Source: Methylobacterium oxalidis
Lineage (GTDB): Bacteria > Pseudomonadota > Alphaproteobacteria > Rhizobiales > Beijerinckiaceae
Assembly (NCBI RefSeq): GCF_007992195.1
Contig: NZ_BJZU01000004.1
Coordinates: 124,001 to 188,000, forward strand
Direction: 5' to 3'
DNA length: 64,000 nt
Positions within the stretch are counted from its first letter, which is position 1; each line of letters opens with the position of its first letter. Shown one piece after another: positions 54,336-63,018 of the stretch. The notes under the pieces are model-generated. The model had not been told where the DNA came from. It did not search any database and saw only the letters and a program-made list of their open reading frames with translations. Position numbers and translations under genes: made by a program.

Positions 54336-54589
54336 CGCAGATTCCTCCTGTTCGCGTCCTACCTGTTCGCGTCCTGCACCGCGGCGGTCGCGCGGCTTGG
54401 CCGTAGGCCCATCTAGGGCACGGCAGCCTTGCGAGCGCCTGTGCGCAACATGACGATTTGGACAGGTGTGGATGATCCCGGCGCGCACGCGTCGCCCGGC
54501 GCGAGGCGCGGGCGGCCGCGGGCCTGCTTCAGGTTAATGCGGCCGGCCGCGGATCGCCTAGCGTCGCAGGGACCGGAATGGGAGCTACC

Positions 54590-54868
54590 ATGCCTCGCTA
54601 CTTCATCGACGCTGCCGTCGGGTCCCTCCGCGACCGCGACGACGACGGTGTGGTCGCCCTCGATGATACGAGCGCCCACGAGATCGCGGTCGCGACGCTC
54701 CACGATCTTGCCCGCATCGCCACCGCCGAGGGCCGCGAGGCGCCCCTCAGCGTCGTCGTGCGCACGGAGACCGGCGAGCGGCTCTGCACGGTCTCGATGA
54801 CGATCAGCACGGAATGGTCGAGGGCGCGCGGCAGTGCGGCCGGACGGGTGCTGGAGCAGGTCGCCTAG
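54590..54868 (+). CDS. DUF6894-like small protein, 92 aa
   Basis: The protein starts MPRYFIDAAVGSLRDRDDDG and continues AHEIAVATLHDLARIA, the common pattern of the short M-P-R-Y-F-x-D proteins (DUF6894) that are very abundant in Methylobacterium. The second half has LSVVVRTETGERLCTVSMTI. GGGAG precedes the ATG. No function is known. Its stop overlaps the next gene on the opposite strand by four bases. Confidence 0.72.
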   Translation: MPRYFIDAAVGSLRDRDDDGVVALDDTSAHEIAVATLHDLARIATAEGREAPLSVVVRTETGERLCTVSMTISTEWSRARGSAAGRVLEQVA

Positions 54869-55266
54869 GATCGACCCGCCGGAAACCAGCGCTGCACCGC
54901 CTCCGCCGTGTCGGTCGGCCGCGTGTTGAAGCAGAATTTCGCCTGCGGCGCGTGCACGTGGATCACGTTGAGGAGCTTTTCGAACAGGGCGGTGTTCTCC
55001 GGGATCAGGCGGACACCCGCGCCGATCATCACCGCGTCGAAGAGCCTGCGCCGAAGACGCTCGCGCACCACCGCCTCGGCCGTCTGCCCGAGATCGACGA
55101 AGCAGATCTCCGGGTCGTAGCCGAGGTCCCGGAGGCGCGCCGCGTCGGCCTCCAGCCCCGCGCGGATCTTGGCCGCGTCGAGTCCGGGGAAGCCGCTGTA
55201 GGCGGGGGCGGAGAAGTCGATCAGGTCGGGGTCGATGCCGACCAGCACCACGCTGATGGGAGCCAT
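54865..55266 (-). CDS. Hypothetical protein, 133 aa (Rossmann-like)
   Basis: No family named with certainty. The protein begins SVVLVGIDPDLIDFSAPAYSG and later has DAVMIGAGVRLIPENTALFEKLLNVIHVHAP, a nucleotide-binding-like alternation of strands and helices. It has two Cys and no export signal. GGAGGCT precedes the ATG. It overlaps the convergent DUF6894-like gene by four bases and lies upstream of cysN's 3' side with a separate direction-sharing gap of 82 bp. Confidence 0.6.
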   Translation of the reverse strand: MAPISVVLVGIDPDLIDFSAPAYSGFPGLDAAKIRAGLEADAARLRDLGYDPEICFVDLGQTAEAVVRERLRRRLFDAVMIGAGVRLIPENTALFEKLLNVIHVHAPQAKFCFNTRPTDTAEAVQRWFPAGRS

Positions 55267-55348
55267 GGCAGCCTCCGCACGGGACGCGCGGCACGACTCG
55301 CCGCGCGGAGGCCGATGTTAGGGCCGGCCCTCCGAAAGGGCCATCTGG

Positions 55349-56737
55349 TCACCCCCCGAACAGGCGGCGCAGGCCCGCCAGGAAGCCGCCGGACTTGCGT
55401 GCCTCGGATACCGGAGCCGCCTGCGCGTCGGGCGGGCGAGACGCCTGCACCAGGCCGAGGGCCGCCGTGTCGGTGGTCTCGCGGTCGATCAGGATGAGGC
55501 TGCCCGTGTCCCGGTTCTCCGCGTAGGCGTCGAAGGCGACCGCGCGGTCGAGGCTCAGGGTCACGTCGGCGATGTCGTTGGCAGCGAGCCGCTCGGCCGG
55601 GCAGGGCCGTCCCGTCTCGGGGTCGATGCGGGTGCGGATCGCGCTCACCGTGGCGTTCACCGTCACCGTTCCGATCTTGGCGAGCAGGGTCGCGCCGGGC
55701 CGGAGCTCGGTCTCGGCCGCCCAGAACAGGCGCGTCTCGAGCGTGTCGGACACCTGCATCGGCGCCGTCTCCGCAGCGATCACGGAACCGCGGGAGGCAT
55801 CGACCTCGTCCGCCAGCACCAGCGTCACCGACTGGCCCTCGACCGCCTCCTCGAGGTCGCCGTCAGCGGTGACGATACGGGCGATCGCCGTGGAGCGGCC
55901 CGAAGGCGCGATGGCGACCCGGTCGCCGGGACGCACGCGCCCGCTGGCGATGAGGCCGGAGAAGCCGCGGAACTCCGAGTTCGGGCGGTTCACCCACTGG
56001 ACCGGCATGCGGAAGGGGGCGGCCTGCGCCTCCTCGTGCACAGGCACGTCCTCGAGGTATTCGAGGAGCGGACTGCCCGTGTACCAAGTGGCGGCAGCAC
56101 CGGGGAGCACGACGTTGTCGCCGTTCTTGGCCGAGAGCGGGATCGCCCGCACCTCCGCGAAGCCGAAGCTCGCGGTGAAATCCAGGAAGCCCGCCAGGAT
56201 CGCCTCGAACTTGTCCTGCGACCAGCCGACGAGGTCCATCTTGTTCACGGCGAGCGCGACGCGGCGGATGCCGAGCATCGAGACGAGGAGCGCGTGGCGC
56301 CGCGTCTGGCGGGTAAGGCCCTGGCGCGCGTCGACGAGGATGACCGCGACGTCCGCCGTCGAGGCGCCCGTGGCCATGTTGCGGGTGTACTGCTCGTGTC
56401 CGGGCGTGTCGGCGACGATGAAGGAGCGCCGGTCGGTCGAGAAGAACCGATAGGCGACGTCGATCGTGATGCCCTGCTCGCGCTCGGCCTGAAGGCCGTC
56501 GACGAGGAGGGCGAGATCGACCTCCGCTCCCTGCGTGCCGTGCTTGCGCGAATCCCGCTGCAGGGCCGTGATCTGATCGTCGAAGATCTGCTTGGTGTCG
56601 TGCAGGAGGCGCCCGATCAGGGTCGACTTGCCGTCGTCCACGGAGCCGCAGGCGATGAAGCGCAGGACTTCCTTGCTCTGGTGAGCGGCCAGGAACGCGT
56701 CGTAGCCGAACGCCTCGGGTGACTGATGGATCGTCAT
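55349..56737 (-). CDS. cysN: Sulfate adenylyltransferase subunit 1 (GTPase)
   Basis: CysN is the GTPase that drives ATP sulfurylase (CysD) to make APS. The 462-aa protein has G1 (GSVDDGKSTLIG), G3 (DTPGHEQYTRNM) and G4 (NKMDLV), then two beta-barrel domains. It ends soon after the barrels; the C-terminal CysC (APS kinase) domain fused to CysN in some bacteria is absent. This fits direct APS reduction by the CysH encoded upstream. Its start overlaps the cysD stop by one base. Confidence 0.96.
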   Translation of the reverse strand: MTIHQSPEAFGYDAFLAAHQSKEVLRFIACGSVDDGKSTLIGRLLHDTKQIFDDQITALQRDSRKHGTQGAEVDLALLVDGLQAEREQGITIDVAYRFFSTDRRSFIVADTPGHEQYTRNMATGASTADVAVILVDARQGLTRQTRRHALLVSMLGIRRVALAVNKMDLVGWSQDKFEAILAGFLDFTASFGFAEVRAIPLSAKNGDNVVLPGAAATWYTGSPLLEYLEDVPVHEEAQAAPFRMPVQWVNRPNSEFRGFSGLIASGRVRPGDRVAIAPSGRSTAIARIVTADGDLEEAVEGQSVTLVLADEVDASRGSVIAAETAPMQVSDTLETRLFWAAETELRPGATLLAKIGTVTVNATVSAIRTRIDPETGRPCPAERLAANDIADVTLSLDRAVAFDAYAENRDTGSLILIDRETTDTAALGLVQASRPPDAQAAPVSEARKSGGFLAGLRRLFGG

Positions 56738-57678
56738 CAGAAATAGCCCTCCTGCTTCTTGCGCTCCATGGCGCCGGCACCGTCCTTGTCGATCACCCGG
56801 CCCTGGCGCTCCGAGGTGCGGGCGGCGAGCGTCTCGCCGATGATCTCGGGCAGCGTCGCGGCCCGGCTCTCGACGGCGCCCGTGAGCGGATAGTCACCGA
56901 GCGTCCGGAATCTCACGGAGAGGGATTTCGGGGTTTCGCCGGGCTCGAGCGGCAGCCGCTCGTCATCGACCATGATGAGCTGGCCCTCGCGCTCGACGAC
57001 GGGGCGCGGCTTGGCGAAGTAGAGCGGCACGATCGGGATCCGCTCCTGCTCGATGTAGAGCCAGATATCGAGCTCGGTCCAATTCGAGAGCGGGAAGACG
57101 CGCAGGCTCTCACCGCGCTTCTTCCTCATGTTGTAGAGGTGCCAGGGCTCGGCGCGCTGGCGCTTCGGATCCCAACGGTGCTGGGCCGTGCGCAGGGAGA
57201 CGATGCGCTCCTTGGCGCGGCTCGCCTCCTCGTCGCGGCGCGCGCCGCCGAAGGCCGCGTCGAACTTGTGCCTGTCGAGCGCCTGACGCAGGGCCTGCGT
57301 CTTCATCACGTCCGTGTGCACCTCGGAGCCGTGGCTGATCGGGCCGATGCCCTTGGCCAGACCCTCCTGGTTCGTGTGCACGATGAGTTCGGCGCCGATC
57401 TCGGCCGCGCGCCGGTCCCGGAAGGCGATCATCTCGCGGAACTTCCAGGTCGTGTCGATGTGCATAAGCGGGAACGGCAGCCGCCCCGGCGCGAACGCCT
57501 TCTGCGCGAGGTGCAGCAGGACGGAGGAATCCTTGCCGATCGAGTAGAGCATCACCGGGTTCTCGGTCTCGGCGACCGTCTCCCGCAGGATATGGATGCT
57601 CTCCGCCTCCAGGCGCTGGAGGTGGGTCAGGCGATCGTGGCCGCTCCGGGCGGCCGTCATCGCGGGGGCGGCGCTCAT
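56737..57678 (-). CDS. cysD: Sulfate adenylyltransferase subunit 2
   Basis: CysD is the catalytic ATP sulfurylase subunit. The 313-aa protein has the PP-loop [18 protein letters not shown] (S-x-G-K-D-S), [29 protein letters not shown] and the conserved end KKQEGYF. It overlaps the cysH stop by four bases (ATGA) and cysN by one, so the three genes form a tight operon in the order cysH-cysD-cysN. Confidence 0.97.
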   Translation of the reverse strand: MSAAPAMTAARSGHDRLTHLQRLEAESIHILRETVAETENPVMLYSIGKDSSVLLHLAQKAFAPGRLPFPLMHIDTTWKFREMIAFRDRRAAEIGAELIVHTNQEGLAKGIGPISHGSEVHTDVMKTQALRQALDRHKFDAAFGGARRDEEASRAKERIVSLRTAQHRWDPKRQRAEPWHLYNMRKKRGESLRVFPLSNWTELDIWLYIEQERIPIVPLYFAKPRPVVEREGQLIMVDDERLPLEPGETPKSLSVRFRTLGDYPLTGAVESRAATLPEIIGETLAARTSERQGRVIDKDGAGAMERKKQEGYF

Positions 57679-58469
57679 CGGGCCATCTCCGGTGTCTTGA
57701 GGTTCGTGGTCTCGAAGGCGGCCGCTTCCTGGCCGGGCCGCACGTCCGCCTCGGGCGTGTGGACGTGCAGGCCGCACTCCTTCTTGGATTCCTGCTCCCA
57801 CCACCAGCGGCCGGCGCGCTCGGGCTCGCCGACGCGCACCGCGCGGGTGCAGGGGGCACAGCCGATCGAGGGGAAGCCCCGGTCGTGCAGCACGTTGTAG
57901 GGAATGAAATTGTCGCGCACGAAAGCGTCGACATCCGCCCGGGTCCAGTCCGCGAGCGGGTTCACCTTGATCAGGCCGCGAGCCTCGTCGGCCTCCGCGA
58001 GCGGGGTCTCGGCGCGATTCGCGGACTGGCCCGCCCGCAGGCCGGTGAACCAGACGGCGGCGCCCGCGAGCGCGCGGCCGAGCGGCTCGACCTTCCGGAA
58101 GCCGCAGCATGCCTGCCTTGCGGCCACGGAATGCCTGAAGCCGTTGATACCCTCCTCCCGCACGAAGCGCTCCTCGGCCTCGCGCTCCGGGGCGTAGGCC
58201 CGGATGCGGATGCCGTAGGCCGATTCGGTCTCGGCCCAGACGTCGTAGGTCTCGGGAAAGAGCCGGCCGGTATCGAGGGTGACGATCTCGGTGCGGGACT
58301 TGCCCATCGCCAGAGCGTGCGTGAGCGCCTGATCCTCGATGCCGAGGCTCGTGGTGAAGACGAGGCGGCCCGGCACGCGCCGTTCCACGAGCGCGATGCG
58401 CCCGGCGAGATCGAGGCCGGCCATCGCCGCGGCCAGCTCGTCCGCAGCCTGTGCGATTTCGCGATTCAT
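57675..58469 (-). CDS. cysH: Phosphoadenylyl-/adenylyl-sulfate reductase
   Basis: CysH reduces (P)APS to sulfite. The 264-aa protein has [14 protein letters not shown], the paired Cys in [13 protein letters not shown] and a second pair in SIGCAPCTR. The CC...CxxC pattern marks APS reductases with a [4Fe-4S] cluster, so APS is the likely substrate, in keeping with no CysC. The C-terminus has ECGLHVH, carrying the catalytic Cys. The start MNREIAQAA at 58469 was chosen over an upstream in-frame ATG at 58562, which would run through the operator-like palindrome at 58520-58535. Confidence 0.94.
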   Translation of the reverse strand: MNREIAQAADELAAAMAGLDLAGRIALVERRVPGRLVFTTSLGIEDQALTHALAMGKSRTEIVTLDTGRLFPETYDVWAETESAYGIRIRAYAPEREAEERFVREEGINGFRHSVAARQACCGFRKVEPLGRALAGAAVWFTGLRAGQSANRAETPLAEADEARGLIKVNPLADWTRADVDAFVRDNFIPYNVLHDRGFPSIGCAPCTRAVRVGEPERAGRWWWEQESKKECGLHVHTPEADVRPGQEAAAFETTNLKTPEMAR

Positions 58470-58519
58470 GACGATTGACGGGTTCGAGATGGGATGACTG
58501 CTTGTCCGACCCCTGAAAT

Positions 58520-58535
58520 GTTCGCTATAACGAAC
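58520..58535. promoter_or_regulatory. Palindromic operator candidate upstream of cysH
   Basis: GTTCG-CTATAA-CGAAC is a perfect 5-bp inverted repeat, 50 bp upstream of the cysH start and within the gap shared with the Lrp-type gene. On the minus strand a TTGACA (-35-like) lies at 58543-58538, directly before the palindrome, so a bound protein would block the promoter. A 12-of-16 match lies upstream of cysJ at 59259-59274. Confidence 0.6.
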
Positions 58536-58705
58536 GGTGTCAAGGCGTGAACGGCGGGGCAACGTGGCCCTCGCACTGCGGCAAGCTGTGGGCGGGCAAC
58601 CGATGCCGGGGCCTCCCGGTTGCGTGAGTGAGGAAAATCCTTCTCATGCACGGGTGATGTCGGTGCGGCCTCGCACCCTGCCTTCATGAACAAGAGGGGT
58701 CCGGC

Positions 58706-59209
58706 TTGGATTCGATCGACCTGAAGATCCTCGCGCTCCTGCAGCAGGACGCCACGCTCTCCATCGCCGCCATCGGCGAGAAGGTGGGCCTGTCGCAGAC
58801 ACCCTGCTGGAAGCGCATCCAGCGCCTGGAGGCGGACGGCGTGATCGACCGGCGCGTGGCCGTGCTCGACCCGGTCAAGCTCGGCCTCGGTCTCACCGTC
58901 TTCGTCTCCATCGAGACGGCCGACCACTCGAAGGAGTGGCTCGACCGCTTCGCCGCGACCGTCGCGGCCATGCCGGAGGTGCTCGAGTTCTACCGGATGG
59001 CCGGTGACGTCGACTACATGCTGCGCGTCGTGGTGGCCGACATGCAGGCCTACGACGCCTTCTACAAGAAGCTGATCGCGACGCTGCCGCTCAAGAACGT
59101 CACCTCGCGCTTCGCCATGGAGAAGGTGAAGTCCACGACGGCCCTTCCCCTGCCGGCTCCGCCCACGAACACCCGGCACATGCCGGTTCTGGCCCTGGCC
59201 GGAGAATAG
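58706..59209 (+). CDS. Lrp/AsnC family transcriptional regulator
   Basis: The 167-aa protein has an N-terminal winged helix-turn-helix ([20 protein letters not shown], then [21 protein letters not shown]) and a C-terminal RAM domain ([19 protein letters not shown]) that binds amino acids. It starts with a rare TTG at 58706, 6 nt after AGAGGGG. It lies between cysH-D-N and cysJ-I, with operator-like palindromes on both sides, which suggests it controls sulfur assimilation. The C-terminal ~25 residues are a Pro-rich extension. Confidence 0.92.
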   Translation: MDSIDLKILALLQQDATLSIAAIGEKVGLSQTPCWKRIQRLEADGVIDRRVAVLDPVKLGLGLTVFVSIETADHSKEWLDRFAATVAAMPEVLEFYRMAGDVDYMLRVVVADMQAYDAFYKKLIATLPLKNVTSRFAMEKVKSTTALPLPAPPTNTRHMPVLALAGE

Positions 59210-59258
59210 TTTTCTCTTTCGCGTCGCAACAGCAGTCAGCTCCTTCTCCCGCAACGGC

Positions 59259-59274
59259 GTTCTGTAAAACGGAC
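59259..59274. promoter_or_regulatory. Second copy of the sulfur operator-like site, upstream of cysJ
   Basis: GTTCTGTAAAACGGAC matches the site at 58520-58535 in 12 of 16 positions and keeps the GTTC...C-G-x-A-C frame of an imperfect palindrome. It lies 45 bp upstream of the cysJ start. Confidence 0.5.
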
Positions 59275-59319
59275 ATTCCCCGTTGACAGGAGACGCGGCG
59301 CACACGACATGGTCCCCTG

Positions 59320-61089
59320 ATGTCACGACAAGCCCTCCTCCCCCAGACCGCGCCCTTCGGCGATATCGAACGGGCCAGCCTCGACGCCGTGCTCGGCACC
59401 GCGACGCCGATCCAGCGCGCCTGGCTCGCAGGATTCCTCGCCGGCCTCGACGCGGCGGGCGGACAGCCGGCCGCCGTGCCGGCCGCGGCTCCGAAGGCGG
59501 CCGAGCCGCTGGCGATCATCTACGCGAGTGAATCCGGCAATTCGGAGAAGCTGGCCGGCGACGTGGCGAAGCTCGCTCGCAAGAGCGGCTTCAAGCCGAA
59601 GGTGATCGATTTCGCCGATCTCGACGTGGCGAGCCTCGCCAAGGAGAAGCGCATCGTCGCGATCGCCGCGACCTGGGGCGAGGGCGAGCCGCCCGCGCGC
59701 TCGGTCCGCGCCTACAACGAGCTGATGGGCGAGGCCGCGCCGCGCCTCGACGGCGCCGAGTTCGGCGTGCTCGCCCTCGGCGATACCAGCTACGCCGAGT
59801 TCTGCGCGATCGGAAAGGCGCTCGACGCGCGCCTGGAGGCCCTGGGCGCCAAGCGCGCGCACGAGCGCGCCGACCTTGACCTCGACTTCGACAAGCCTGC
59901 CGCGGAGTGGATCAAGGGCACGCTGAAGGCGCTCGCGCCGCCGGCGAGCGCCGCCGACAACGTCGTGGCGGTCGATTTCGCGCGGGGCGCCTCCCACGAC
60001 GAGGATGCCGAGCCGAGCCGCGAGCCGTCCGTCGTCGAGGTGGTCGACCACGTCAACCTCAACTCGTCCCGCTCCGACAAGGAGACGATCCACCTCGCGC
60101 TGGCCTTCGAGGACGGTGCGCCGGCCTACGAGCCCGGTGATTCCCTCGAGATCTATCCCGAGAACGACCCGCAGCTCGTCGAGGAGATCCTGAAGGCGAG
60201 CGGCCTCACGGGCGACGAGGCCCTGCGCCGCGCGCTCCTCTCCGAGCGCGACATCACCACCCTCTCGGCAACGACCGTGGAGCGGTTCGTGAAGGCGACC
60301 GGCCACGCCGAGGCGAAGCGCCTGATCGAGAGCGGCGAGGTCCGCGCCTGGATCGAGGGGCGCCACCTGATCGACCTGATCGAGACCTATCCGGCCGCGC
60401 TCTCGGCCGAGCATCTGAACAGCATCACCCGGCCGCTGCCGCCCCGCGCCTACTCGATCGCCTCCTCGCGCAAGGAGGTCGGCGACGAGGTGCACCTCGC
60501 GATCGCCGCCGTGCGCTACGAGACCCACGGCCGGGCGCGCTCGGGCGTCGCCTCCGTGCACGTGGCGGACCGCATCCGCAACGGCGCCAAGCTCCGCGTG
60601 AAGCTGAAGCCGAACCGCCATTTCCGCCTGCCGCAGGACCCGGCCGCCGACATCATCATGGTCGGCCCCGGCACGGGCGTGGCGCCCTTCCGCGCCTTCG
60701 TGCAGGAGCGCCGCGCGGTCGAGGCGCCCGGCCGCTCCTGGCTGTTCTTCGGCGACCGGCACTTCACGCACGACTTCCTGTACCAGCTCGAGTGGCAGGA
60801 GGCGCTGGAGGACCGCTCGCTGACGCAGATCGACGTCGCCTTCTCGCGCGACCAGCCCGAGAAGATCTACGTGCAGGACCGCCTGTTCGAGCGCCGCAGG
60901 GAACTCGTGGCATGGCTCGACGGGGGCGCGTACTTCTACGTCTGCGGCGATGCCAAGAACATGGCCAAGGACGTGCGGGCCTCGCTCGTGCGCGCCTACG
61001 CGGACGTGAAGGGCCTGTCGGAGGCGGGCGCAGAGGCCGCCGTCGCCGGCCTGGAACGCAGCCACCGCTACCAGCAGGACGTGTATTGA
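59320..61089 (+). CDS. cysJ: Sulfite reductase flavoprotein subunit alpha
   Basis: CysJ passes electrons from NADPH through FAD and FMN to CysI. The 589-aa protein has an N-terminal flavodoxin domain (AIIYASESGNSEKLAGDV, LALGDTSYAEFC), an FAD domain (RPLPPRAYSIASSRKE) and an NADPH domain (IMVGPGTGVAPFRAFVQER, YVCGDAKNMAKDV). It ends RYQQDVY, the family's usual end. The ATG at 59320 has no strong ribosome-binding site. cysI follows 56 bp later. Confidence 0.95.
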   Translation: MSRQALLPQTAPFGDIERASLDAVLGTATPIQRAWLAGFLAGLDAAGGQPAAVPAAAPKAAEPLAIIYASESGNSEKLAGDVAKLARKSGFKPKVIDFADLDVASLAKEKRIVAIAATWGEGEPPARSVRAYNELMGEAAPRLDGAEFGVLALGDTSYAEFCAIGKALDARLEALGAKRAHERADLDLDFDKPAAEWIKGTLKALAPPASAADNVVAVDFARGASHDEDAEPSREPSVVEVVDHVNLNSSRSDKETIHLALAFEDGAPAYEPGDSLEIYPENDPQLVEEILKASGLTGDEALRRALLSERDITTLSATTVERFVKATGHAEAKRLIESGEVRAWIEGRHLIDLIETYPAALSAEHLNSITRPLPPRAYSIASSRKEVGDEVHLAIAAVRYETHGRARSGVASVHVADRIRNGAKLRVKLKPNRHFRLPQDPAADIIMVGPGTGVAPFRAFVQERRAVEAPGRSWLFFGDRHFTHDFLYQLEWQEALEDRSLTQIDVAFSRDQPEKIYVQDRLFERRRELVAWLDGGAYFYVCGDAKNMAKDVRASLVRAYADVKGLSEAGAEAAVAGLERSHRYQQDVY

Positions 61090-61145
61090 CCGGGTGACCT
61101 CCTCCCCCGAGGGGAAGACAGAGGAACCTGAACCGGATCTCCGCC

Positions 61146-62948
61146 ATGACCGACCGCAAGTCCCCCCCCGAGCGCGTCTACGAGGCGCCGCCGACCGACC
61201 GCCCGATCTCGGAGGCCGAGGCTGCGCGCGCGGCCGGGCTCGCCCACAACGAGCACATCAAGATCGCGAGCGGCTACCTGCGCGGCACGCTGGCCGACGG
61301 GCTCCTCAAGCACGCCACCGGCGCCATCTCGGAGGATGACGGGCAGCTCGTGAAGTTCCACGGGATGTACCTGCAGGACGACCGCGACCTGCGGCCCGAG
61401 CGCACCAAGAAGAAGCTCGACAAGGCCTACAGCTTCATGATCCGCTTGAGGATCGCGGGCGGCGTCGTCACCCCGAAGCAGTGGCTGATCCTGGACGACA
61501 TCGCCACCACCTACGCCAACGGGACGCTGCGGGCGACGACGCGCCAGACCTTCCAGTATCACGGCGTCATCAAGTCGAACCTGAAGCGGGCGATGGCCGG
61601 CATCGACGCCGCGCTCCTCGACACGATCGCGGCCTGCGGCGACGTGAACCGCAACGTCATGGCCGCCACGAACCCGGCCCAGGCCGGCGCCCACAAGGCC
61701 GCCTACCAGCTTGCCAAGGACATCTCCGACACGCTGCTGCCGAAGACGAGCGCGTGGCGCGAGATCTGGCTCGACGGCGAGCGGGTGATCGGCGGCGAGG
61801 AGGCGGCCGAGGTCGAGCCGGTCTACGGAAAGACCTACCTGCCCCGCAAGTTCAAGACGGTGGTGGCGGTGCCGCCCTCCAACGAGGTCGACATCTTCGC
61901 CCACGACCTCGGCTTCATCGCGATCCTCGACAAGAAGGGGAAGGTCACGGGCTGGAACGTCACGGTGGGCGGCGGCATGGGCATGACCCACGGCGAGACC
62001 GACACCTTCCCGCGCACCGCCGACGTGATGCTGTTCTGCGAGCCCGCGGACGCCGTGAAGGTGGCCGAGGCGGTGATGACCGTCCAGCGCGATTGGGGCA
62101 ACCGCAAGAGCCGCAAGAACGCCCGCCTCAAGTACACGATCGAGCGCTACGGCCTCGCGGCCTTCCGTGCCGAGGTCGAGAAGCGCGTCGGCAAGAGGCT
62201 CGCCGACCCGAAGCCCTTCAAGTTCGAGGGCAACGGCGACCGCTATGGCTGGGTCGAGGGCGAGGACGGGCGCCACCACCTGACGCTCTACGTGCCCTCG
62301 GGCCGCATCAAGGACGTGGAGGGCGGCCCCCGGTTCCTGTCGGGCCTGCGCCGGATCGCCGAGGTGCACGAGGGCGATTTCCGCCTCACCGGCAACCAGA
62401 ACGTGATCATCGCCAACGTGCCGGCGGCCAAGCGCGCCGAGATCGAGGCGCTGGTGGACGATTACGGGCTCACGAAGGGCGCGGGGGCGCTGCGGCGCAA
62501 CAGCATGGCCTGCGTGGCGCTGCCGACCTGCGGGCTCGCGCTCGCCGAGAGCGAGCGCTACCTGCCCGACCTCATCACGGAACTGGAGGAGAGCCTCGCC
62601 CGCCACGGACTCGCGGAGGACGAGATCACCATCCGCATGACGGGCTGCCCGAACGGCTGCGCCCGCCCCTACATCGCCGAGATCGGTCTCGTCGGCCGTG
62701 GTCCGGAGCGCTATCACCTCTACCTCGGCGCCGCTTTCGATGGCTCGCGCCTGGGCAAGCTCTACGCCGAGGACGTCACGGCGGCCGAGATCCGGGGCAC
62801 GCTCGACCCGCTCTTCGCCGCCTACGCTCAGGGCCGCAAGCCGGGCGAGCGCTTCGGCGACTACCTGATCCGGGCGGGCTACGTGGCCCGCACGATCAAC
62901 GGGCCGGACTTCCACGAGCAGACCGGCGCGCTGAAGAGCGCCGCCTGA
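61146..62948 (+). CDS. cysI: Sulfite reductase hemoprotein subunit beta
   Basis: CysI carries siroheme and a [4Fe-4S] cluster and reduces sulfite to sulfide. The 600-aa protein has NGTLRATTRQTFQYHGV near residue 130 with the anion-binding Arg, and the cluster ligands CVALPTC near residue 456 and CPNGC near residue 501 (C-X5-C and C-X3-C). The end LIRAGYVARTINGPDFH matches NADPH-dependent assimilatory enzymes. It follows cysJ in one transcription unit. The duplicated siroheme fold is complete. Confidence 0.96.
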   Translation: MTDRKSPPERVYEAPPTDRPISEAEAARAAGLAHNEHIKIASGYLRGTLADGLLKHATGAISEDDGQLVKFHGMYLQDDRDLRPERTKKKLDKAYSFMIRLRIAGGVVTPKQWLILDDIATTYANGTLRATTRQTFQYHGVIKSNLKRAMAGIDAALLDTIAACGDVNRNVMAATNPAQAGAHKAAYQLAKDISDTLLPKTSAWREIWLDGERVIGGEEAAEVEPVYGKTYLPRKFKTVVAVPPSNEVDIFAHDLGFIAILDKKGKVTGWNVTVGGGMGMTHGETDTFPRTADVMLFCEPADAVKVAEAVMTVQRDWGNRKSRKNARLKYTIERYGLAAFRAEVEKRVGKRLADPKPFKFEGNGDRYGWVEGEDGRHHLTLYVPSGRIKDVEGGPRFLSGLRRIAEVHEGDFRLTGNQNVIIANVPAAKRAEIEALVDDYGLTKGAGALRRNSMACVALPTCGLALAESERYLPDLITELEESLARHGLAEDEITIRMTGCPNGCARPYIAEIGLVGRGPERYHLYLGAAFDGSRLGKLYAEDVTAAEIRGTLDPLFAAYAQGRKPGERFGDYLIRAGYVARTINGPDFHEQTGALKSAA

Positions 62949-63018
62949 GGCGCGCCTCTGGCGCCGGGATACACCGCTCCCCGCCTCGCGTTCCCCATCC
63001 GATTGATCGGAGACGGGC

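Noticed and set aside
59283..59311. TTGACA at 59283 as the cysJ -35
   Set aside because: The hexamer 17 bp downstream is GACATG, which is not -10-like, and a start here would leave almost no leader.
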